From Plectosphaerella cucumerina (Eukaryota > Ascomycota > Sordariomycetes > Glomerellales > Plectosphaerellaceae), in NCBI GenBank assembly GCA_020746995.1, contig JAGPXD010000001.1, positions 7,440,001 to 7,504,000 of the forward strand: a stretch of DNA of 64,000 nt. Reading direction: 5' to 3'. Under the pieces are notes generated by a model. It saw only the letters and a list, made by a program, of their open reading frames with translations. It made no database searches and was not told the origin of the DNA. Position numbers and translations under genes: made by a program. Positions 56,663-64,000 of this stretch are shown here, in pieces (position 1 is the first letter of the stretch; every line of letters starts with the position of its first letter).

Positions 56663-57508
56663 ATGGCCATGCAGTTTTCAAGCCTGGAGACATCAATGTC
56701 GCCAAAACTTCTCCTTGTCCAAGACGGCCAGCACTTTGACCTCAGGGATTTCATCGCCAAAGAACCAAATCTCGCACGCGAAGCCCTCATTAATGGACTC
56801 TTCGACATTCCGTTGGAGGACTCACACCTCCACCTCATCCTCGCCCAAGAGTCCATTCGTCGAGCAGCGACAGTCAAAAGGGACACCACGCCATATCGCC
56901 TTGGTTGTGTTCTAAGAGACTGTGGGTCTGATGCCATCGGTCAAGATACCGTCGAGGCAAGACTTTACAAAGCAGGAGGGCCGAAAGCAGTGGCTGTGTA
57001 CGCCGCCGCTCTGCAGGACAAGACGAAGGGCGAGAGGGAGAAGACATTGGGTATCACGAGGGTCGATGTACATGTCGCCTCACTCTCAACCCCGGATCTC
57101 ATTTCGTTGGCGAACTGCATTGACAAGCTAGAGCTGCATCCTGACCTCCGGTACCTCCTTGATCGAGCACGAAGAACCAAGCCAAGGGAAGCTCGAGTCA
57201 AACGTCTTCCTGGCAGCCAAAGACGACGCACCACAAAGCATCCATCTGGTGCTGCTTCCGCTTCTGGATACGGTCAAAACGGCGACAAGTTGTCCTCTGG
57301 CAAAGAAGCAGTGACGCCGGTCACTTCTGAAGTTCCCATGCTCGAGCCCGACTCTATCAACAACCTCTGCAACCTGACGATACCGCACTTTCAAACTATG
57401 TTTCCAGATCCAACTGATCTAGGCCATTTCATTTGTCCCGGCACTTTTGCCTCTTATCTCGAACCAGACGCAGTGGACTTCACCACCGACCACGGATTCT
57501 CGGAATAG
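56663..57508 (+). CDS. Hypothetical protein, 281 residues
   Basis: A single open frame starting MAMQFSSLETSMSPKLLLVQ; the second Met (MSPKLLL) is an alternative start. The N-terminal 90 residues are evenly mixed and helical in character (DFIAKEPNLAREALINGLF, HLHLILAQESIRRAAT); the middle has DLISLANCIDKLELHPDLRY followed by a basic stretch (RRTKPREARVKRLPGSQRRR) and a low-complexity linker. I do not recognise the family. Part of it (56702-56823) is duplicated in inverted orientation at 51141-51262, so related copies have moved within this region. It may be a piece of a longer protein, since sequence of similar character continues after the stop. Confidence 0.55.
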   Translation: MAMQFSSLETSMSPKLLLVQDGQHFDLRDFIAKEPNLAREALINGLFDIPLEDSHLHLILAQESIRRAATVKRDTTPYRLGCVLRDCGSDAIGQDTVEARLYKAGGPKAVAVYAAALQDKTKGEREKTLGITRVDVHVASLSTPDLISLANCIDKLELHPDLRYLLDRARRTKPREARVKRLPGSQRRRTTKHPSGAASASGYGQNGDKLSSGKEAVTPVTSEVPMLEPDSINNLCNLTIPHFQTMFPDPTDLGHFICPGTFASYLEPDAVDFTTDHGFSE

Positions 57509-58789
57509 AATGTGAAGATCACCGTCGTTCCTTCATTGACGGTGATCTGTCCGCTCTGCACATGGGTGATGGTGCCCTTCTGCATTGCAAGGTCGCCTAC
57601 GGAGGGAGGCTGTCCGGTGACAATGATGGGGACGATATGCGTCGGTCTCGTGATCGCAAAAGTGCAGAACCCTTCTGCTCGCAGATCGTTACCGGAGTCT
57701 TCTTCGCGACGTATCTATTGATCGGTGAGTCGCCACTCTCTCATGCAGTGACTGATTGATTGCACCTTTCCATTTGTCACCAGCGCATGCCACAGTGCTG
57801 TCCTGGACCGTTCCAATCCTTGGGCGGCACAAGACGTTGACACCCTTTCCAGATTGCTAGGCGTCCAAATAGCATTCTCCAGACCCGAAACCACAGCCGC
57901 AAGGACCTCTGATGGAACGTCGAGGGGCTCCTGTCGTATGTCGGTCATTTTTCTCCTTGTCGACCAAAATTCTACCCCGCCGAACCTCGCCGCGGTCGCG
58001 ATTTTTTTGGGGCATCCTGCCTAGCCCCGCATTGAACGACGATGAGTCTGGCCACGTGACTCTCTGGGTTCGGGCGGTAGTATGGGGGTCGTCACCACCT
58101 CTCTGTGGGTCTTTGTGGTGGACCAGCCAGCAAGACGGGCATGTCCAGGACCTCAAGATCCGGGATTATGTCGCAACGCACGACTGGAAGACTTAGCCAA
58201 TGGATCAGACTTGTGCGCATCTTTTGATACTACTTTCGTACTGTTAGGACCTTAGAAGACAGTTTGTCGTGGTGGTTGACGGTCGCATCCCTCGTCCAGC
58301 GAACTTGCCACGTGCCCCTCCGACGTGTACCGATGCACCCTCACAGCGCCCACCACTCCGTTTTAATCCCAATGCCGAGGTTTTACCGAGCTCTGGTACG
58401 GTCGTGCGTTCAACGCTCGAACCCCATGTCCAGGTCCCGCCCGCCAATCTGCTTTCAACCTCTCTTCAGCTCGAGTTGCGCCGACCCTAGCAGCTTTCAA
58501 TCACCTCTCTCGCCTTGGACCAGAACATCGGCAGCATCCTCGACAAGATGAGGCCCGTTTGAGAAAGTGCGGCACATGGCTAAAAGAGACTATACCGCTA
58601 AACCAGATGTGACCCGCCCGGACTCTTCTCTTCCCCTCGCCATCGTCCGGTCCTCCAAACGCTCCTGCATTTGCCAATCCTTTGCCATCCTTTGGTCCTC
58701 TCCATATCGACTCGACTGTAGCAGCCTCGCCGTCAATATCCCGCACCAGTCTCGCCTGCAGTGAGGGACTCTCGGTCGGCACCGGATTC
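57509..58789. other. Region without an intact gene; weak minus-strand coding trace
   Basis: About 1.3 kb. On the minus strand between about 57690 and 57510 an open stretch reads TRPTHIVPIIVTGQPPSVGD and ITHVQSGQITVNEGTT, which looks like real protein but is not recognised, has no clear start and runs towards the gene ending at 57508. The rest shows only short frames. Confidence 0.3.
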
Positions 58790-59083
58790 ATGTCGCGAGC
58801 CACGCGCCCAGGCCATCGTCACGACTTTGAGATCGCCATTGTGTGTGCCCCCTCACCCTTGAAGACGATGCCGTCGTGATACTCTTCGACCAAAACTGGA
58901 ACCAGGGGGCGGAGGTGAACAACCCCCCATACCGCCGGTTGCATCGGGCGCCACGACTTTGTCGTAGCCCACATGCCCGGAATGGGGAAGCCAATACCAC
59001 CGCCGTCGCTGCCAACTGTCGTAGGAACTGGCCTAGCGTCAGACTTGGCCATGTCGTTGGTGGTGATACCTCATTGGAAACGG
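58790..59083 (+). pseudogene. Frameshifted nucleoside-phosphorylase (PNP/UDP) fragment
   Basis: Successive frames spell the start of a PNP_UDP domain as found at the N-terminus of fungal NLRs: HDFEIAIVCA, then LEDDAVVILFDQNWNQG, then AGCIGRHDFVVAHMPGMGK, then NTTAVAANCRRNWPSVRLG and HVVGG. At least three shifts are needed to connect them. The remainder of the domain is missing. It lies on the opposite strand from the intact NLR, whose own PNP domain is different in sequence, so this is the relic of another NLR or phosphorylase gene. Confidence 0.7.
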
Positions 59084-59283
59084 GGCGCAGTAACCGCCGA
59101 GAATGGTCGTACGGACCTAATGACTGGAGGGGAATAGAATGAACGCAGGGGAATGGCCGTACGAATAGAATGACCGCGTGAATGACCGCAGCAAAATGGT
59201 CGTTTGGACAGAATGACGGCATTAGTACGGGTACCGTGCCATGGTGAAAGGCGCTGGTTGCTCGGCACAACTCGGAGCTCTGA

Positions 59284-62200
59284 CTAGACGATGCGACCCT
59301 TCCGTCCGCCCCTCATTGGCGTTGCAATCATGGCGGTGCAGACCAGAGTGGCCTCTTGTCCCTCGTGAACAGAAGGACAATTAGTACTGTAACCCTGCGC
59401 ATTGTCATCCGCCCTCTTGTCCACAAGCAGCTTCACAATCTCGATATGGCCTCGAGATGAGGCGGCCCTCAGAGCGTTGCCGAACCTGCCGCCCTGCGCG
59501 TTGACGTCCGCCCCCTTGTCCAAGAGCAGCTGCACAATCTTGACATGGTCTTGAAACGAGGCGGCATACAGAGCGTTGCCGAACCTACCGCCGTTGACGT
59601 CCGCCCCCTTGTCCAAGAGCAGCTTCACAATCTCGCCATAGCCTCGAGATGAGGCGGCCTCCAGAGCGTTGCCGAACCTACCGCCCTGCGCGTTGACGTC
59701 CGCCCCCTTCTCCACGAGCAGCTTCACAATCTCGACATGGCCTCCGAATGAGGCGGCCTCCAGAGCGTTGCCGAACCTACCGACGTTGACGTCCGCACCC
59801 TTGTCCAAGAGCAGCTTCACAATCTCGCCATAGCCTCGAGATGAGGCGGCCTGAAGAGCGTTGCCGTAGGTGCCGCCCTGCGCGTTGACGTCTGCCCCCT
59901 TTTCAACCAGTTCTCGTGCCACTCCAACGAGTCCGCTTAGGCAAGCATAGTAGAGCCTCGATCCTCTTGGCCGTCCAGGGTCTTTCATCCATGCCTGGTC
60001 GGGCTGATACAAGCGACTCCAACGCTGGAATGTGTTCCTGTCTTCCAGGAACTTCACTATGCCTCGGAATGAATCTTCGCAGTTCTCCGCTGGAGCACCA
60101 TGCTTTGTCCAAATCTCCGCTGCCAACCGAGCCATGGGGAAGTTTCGCTTGATGTCTTTATTAGCGCCCGTGATGTCGGTGAGGTAGGTGAGAGACGTCT
60201 TCGTGATTATAATACTAGCCTTTGGTTGTTGAAAGTCGGCTCGGCTTTGAAGGAACTCTTTCACGGAGAAATGGGCGAGGTGGAGCTCCTTCCTGATCTC
60301 ACCGTCATATTTGGTCATCTCGATGATGGACAGCAGGCTTGGGCCGTGCCGGAGAACATCATCGTCTCCGAAAACCCGGCCGTCGACATCAAAAGACGGC
60401 GGCTCCGCTTCGGTGTCTGTCGCAATGATCTCAATTGCCTCGGGTACTGTCACGGGCCGGTCGCAATACACCAGAAAGTGGAAGAGGCGGGTGGCGCTGT
60501 TTCGGGCAGCTTTCGGTATGTTGCAGAGCATGCGCTCGTACGTTTCATTCAGATCTTCGGGCAAATGATCGAGCGCGGCTTTGACGGCCTTGGGGCTCGA
60601 ACACCTCGCGATATTGTCCAGTTGACAGGCTGCCCATCGGAACCTATCGTGGAAGTCAGTGCTTGTTCTGGGCACGGGTCAAAGTAGCAACGCACATGCC
60701 ATCCGCTCCGCCGCCAACTTTGTTACGTATCAGTTCAAGAAGATCCTGCGACAGTCGCTTCTCAATAAACTCTTGTCGAATAGTGAGCTGTGCTGAGACG
60801 TAGGAACTGATGTCGTCATTCACGGCCTGCTTGTCCAGCCGCATGTGGTTATCCTCGCTTATCGTGGCGGGGATTTCCCGTAGAAACTCGGCTTCAGGCC
60901 GACTGGTGCAAATCAGCTGAACATGACTTAGCTCGGGCCTGGAAGTGATGTCTTTGATCCAGGAGAGAAGATTCGTCCTGGTCGTCGATTCGTCCAAGGC
61001 ATCGAGAACAACGACGACCTTCTTCTGGGCTGCAAGCATCTTGATCACAACGTCCTCAAGTGCCTTCGTGCCAGGCTGTTGAAGGCCATCCTGGTGTGCC
61101 TGGAATGAAACATCGAGAACCGACGGCCCTGCCCCGCTTTGATAGAGCTGGAAGGCAAGCGACCGCAGCATGCCGTCCACGCTCTGCTTCGTCGTGTCGC
61201 TAAAGTCGAAGAAGAAGCTGATGACAAGCTGGTCCTTGTCCGCCGCGACGTGGTCCAGCACCGTCGTGCTGAGAACCGTCTTGCCACATCCTGCGAAGCC
61301 ATGCAGCCACAGATGCCGACGAGAGCCTGAGTGCCATGACTGAAAGACAGGGTGAGCCAGGAGCCACGCGCCGGTTCCTTCATGCCGGAGCTTTCTCGCG
61401 TGGTTGGCGTATGTAGACGGGTCGGGCGGCTGCAGCCATCGCTCCATTCTGTCGGTGTGGAGGCCAGTCCTGATGGAATTCGCTACAGTTGTGACTGCCA
61501 CCAGTTTGTGTTGCGCACTCTCGAGTTTCTGGTCCACTACCTCTCATCAGAATGCGTCATGCAAAGAAGGCGGGCATACTAACTGGCACCGAGAGTCTCG
61601 GCAATTGGCCGCTCTGCTTCGACTTTGCTGGCCGGGATCTGCTGCAGAAGCTCCTTCGCATACGCCGCCGCCATCACCGCCGCATACCCCTGCCACACCT
61701 TGTTCTTGTGCGAGTCGGCGTAGTCGCAGATGCCGCGGATCACCAGACACGGGAAGTGGTTCATCAGGCCCGCCGCCTCCGTCTCAAAGCAGAGCACGCC
61801 CTTCTCCGCCGCAAGCTGATCGCGGATTCGAACATCCTTCACCAGCTGGTTCGCGCTGGCGATCAATCCGTAGTGGATGGCGGGGTTGTCCTGATGCTCC
61901 CCTCGCACCGGCCTGACCACCACATGTTTCGGGTCGCTGCCGCACACGACTCTGCATTCGTCCAGAGAGTCTGGGTGGACGACGTTGGACTTGTAGAGCC
62001 TATCGCTGTGAAGAGGTGGGCGCGAATACTCGCTTCTCAGCCGCGGCCATTCCCGAAGTGCTTTGTCGATGCTGGTCTCGAGCTGATGCCCCTTCCTCTT
62101 GTGTTTGCTCTTCAATCCGGCGACCGCCGTCCGGAGCGCCATCGGCGGCTGGTCCAGAAAGTCCATGTGCTCGAAGGAAATCTCCTTGTTCTGGACGGCC

Positions 62201-62577
62201 TTGCCGTAGTCGTACTGGAACACGCCGCCTTTTCCGCCGTCACGGCTGCTGACGACGACGTCGCCGAGCCGTATATCGTGCTTTGAGCTTGGTGCCCCGC
62301 CTCCGATGCCGACCATCAGTCCGATGCGCACGTTGGGAAAGCTATGCAGCAGATCTCGGGCGACCGCGGTCGCCGAGCAAACGCCGTACTCGCCATCGGG
62401 CAGGACGGCGATGACAATGCTGTGCTTGCCAATCCTCCCTAGCGCGTAGCTGTTGTTGTCGTGCCGGGCAAGTAGAGGGATTTCGTCGTCTTCCTCGTCG
62501 AGCAGGGCTTGGGCGGCGACAAACTCGAGCGGAAGGGCGCAGATCCAGCCGACGGTATACTGTTGCGGGTCGGGCAT
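59284..62577 (-). CDS. NLR-type protein: PNP - NACHT - ankyrin repeats
   Basis: Three minus-strand exons, 62577-61590, 61542-60696, 60643-59284, in phase, 1064 residues. The N-terminal nucleoside-phosphorylase-like domain (about 1-315) begins YTVGWICALPLEFVAAQALL and includes GLMVGIGGGAPS and FETEAAGLMNHFPCLVIRG. The NACHT domain follows with Walker A GFAGCGKT, Walker B VVVVLDALDE and the sensor-like ICTSRPE. A winged-helix-like region (LEDLNETYERML-type, here HLPEDLNETYERML) leads to five strong ankyrin repeats and one degraded repeat at the end. The start chosen is the Met at the head of the phosphorylase domain; an upstream open frame exists but is low-complexity. Fungal NLRs of this build control self/non-self recognition and programmed cell death, and are common Starship cargo. 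Both splice joins fall inside conserved text (TLEVVDQKLE, GMFRWAACQLDNI), which supports the model. Confidence 0.9.
59395..59905 (-). repeat. Near-identical ankyrin repeat array
   Basis: Five units in the NLR gene alternate between 33 residues (GADVNAQGG-type) and 31 residues (GADVNVG or GADVNGG, lacking two residues). The 33-residue units share SRGYGEIVKLLLDK almost exactly. The alternation means the copied block was a pair of repeats of 64 residues (192 bp). Confidence 0.85.
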
Positions 62578-64000
62578 GGCTGGTCTGATCAATCGGCGGA
62601 AATGAGGTCGGGAGAAGCTGGTGGAGACCCTTAGTTGGAGAGGAAGATGAAGAGACAGACGGGTGCCCGGAAGATGTCCGACGGAGGAACGATCAGGCTG
62701 TGCTTGCACGTGGTTGGGGGCCAGAACGCCTCGGCGCCTGCCTGCAGCATCCCCTCGTTGGTCGGTCGTATTGCCGCACGTGATTGGGTGACGCCGCAAC
62801 GTCGTCGGTCAAGACCTCGATGACCTTTCTCCAGTCCAGTCAGGTATCTGTCGAACGAAGCCAGCAAAGCTAGTGGGATCCATTGTCCAGTATTCAGCCC
62901 CCTGGGCAACAATGTCGGTCGCAATTTCCGTCCTGTTTCGCGACCCTTGGTCGGGATTTCGTCATCTTGATGGGCTGCGGAAGGAGGTGGATCGAATCGC
63001 TCGGAATGGCTTGTTCTGAATCGTGGCCGCGGTGTATATGTTTCCTTGTGTCTCGTCTCGTTGAAGTCGGGGGGGGGGGGGGGCGGTTGGAATATGTACC
63101 GACGTCGGGATCGAGTTCGACAAGGGTTGGCCCTGAACTCGAAGGCTTTGGTAGTCAGCTCAGAAGCTTAGTCACGCGGTACACCACGTGAAAGATCGGC
63201 CCAGTTCCACCCCTCCCCAGGATGCGGGGTTTCCCTCGTGGTCCCCGACAATAATCCAGCAAGGCAACGAGTGGACCCATCCGCTCCCAGCACCATCCGT
63301 GGTCAACGTCGCCATGGTCGATGACCGAAGGCAGGCTTGTCGAACAAAGAACAGCCACCACGACCCGACACACTTTAGGTGAAAGGGACAAATTGCTTTG
63401 GAGCGCTTTCTTCGAGCGACGCAGATTGACATCGTGGTCTGCCGCTGCGAGGCTACATGGAGAATGGCGCGTCATTGGCGGATGCAAGCCCACGATCACA
63501 TGGTCTCAGTGTCGGCACCGATCGACTTTGCTCTGCAGAGATACTATACCGTTGCAATGTCGTCTGCTGACTCTCAAAGCACAATGCAGCATTCGAAGAC
63601 CTCGTACCGATCATTCAAGCTCTACTCCCGCAACGCCCCGATGCCCTCCTCGTGTGGCCTGCCCGTCGATAGACATTCGACAAGCGGGAGGGCCTCGACA
63701 GCAGGCAAGCTCGACTCCATAACCCCGCACCCTTCGCGATCAGGCCGACCAGCTGTGCACCGAAGATGATGGTACTATCCCCTCCATCTAGACTGTGGTT
63801 GCCAACTTCCAGACCCTCCCTTGCCACCGTATCTCTTTCAATGATGTTCATTAAGTTCCATCCTACTTTCACAGGCTGTCTCTAGTAATGCACCAGGCCG
63901 TGAGCAATCGCGTCGTGTCCACTTCAAAACGTCAGCCGCATCAGTTGCCATCGCCAAATCGTCCTCCACTTGCATAGTTGTCGATCTTTGGAGTCTCCCG
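62578..64000. other. Upstream of the NLR gene; no supported gene to the window end
   Basis: 1.4 kb that includes the NLR promoter. A run of 15 G lies at 63069-63083. Open frames between 63155 and 63872 overlap on both strands and have no motifs. The right border of any large element is not seen. Confidence 0.45.

Noticed and set aside
61404..62286. Plus-strand frames of 170-244 codons in the NLR region
   Set aside because: Antisense of the PNP domain exon.

Overview
The window looks like a chromosome segment of a filamentous ascomycete (Pezizomycotina, most likely Sordariomycetes; the genus cannot be fixed from sequence alone). Genes are spaced and GC-rich, most carry short 45-75 nt introns with GT..AG borders, and repeats are heavily damaged by C-to-T/G-to-A transitions that turn Gln and Trp codons into TAG/TAA, the mark of repeat-induced point mutation (RIP). 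No CRISPR, operon or other prokaryotic feature is present. Coding models were built by reading exons and splice sites by eye; where a junction could not be resolved this is stated.

1-18 kb: cell-surface and polysaccharide genes. UDP-glucose 6-dehydrogenase (-), a GPI-type GH12-like glucanase (+), a cellulose-synthase-like GT2 membrane glycosyltransferase (+), a Cys-containing secreted protein of unknown function (+) and a SUR7/PalI-type four-helix membrane protein (-). UDP-glucose is the substrate of the first and the likely donor of the third, and the GH12-like protein could trim its product.

18-34.9 kb: gene-poor. It holds a 74-residue small protein, a RIP-ruined alpha/beta hydrolase gene split by a solo LTR, an intron-containing tRNA-Pro, and a complete 7.0 kb RIP-degraded Ty3/gypsy chromovirus with 473 bp LTRs, a 5 bp target duplication (CATTC) and an antisense coiled-coil reading frame between pol and the 3' LTR.

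34.9-45.9 kb: ordinary genes. A PTH11-like/rhodopsin-domain 7TM protein (+), a secreted M43-type metalloprotease (-), and a possible small metabolic group made of a short-chain dehydrogenase (+), a Gfo/Idh/MocA oxidoreductase (-) and a fungal-specific transcription factor (+) whose first intron appears to start with AT rather than GT.

45.9-64 kb: accessory region. After a 0.5 kb RIP-type AT-rich block comes a full-length five-exon DUF3435 tyrosine recombinase, the family that includes the 'captains' of Starship giant transposons. Downstream lie a broken SNF2-like helicase gene, a BTB/POZ gene with an unresolved junction, a second truncated DUF3435 gene, a LaeA-like methyltransferase with an apparent frameshift, an unrecognised 281-residue protein, a frameshifted nucleoside-phosphorylase fragment and an intact PNP-NACHT-ankyrin NLR. 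A 122 bp piece is shared in inverted orientation between 51.1 and 56.7 kb. The combination (captain-like recombinase at the edge, NLR cargo, broken genes) suggests the left part of a Starship or a degraded Starship-like island; its right border is not visible here.
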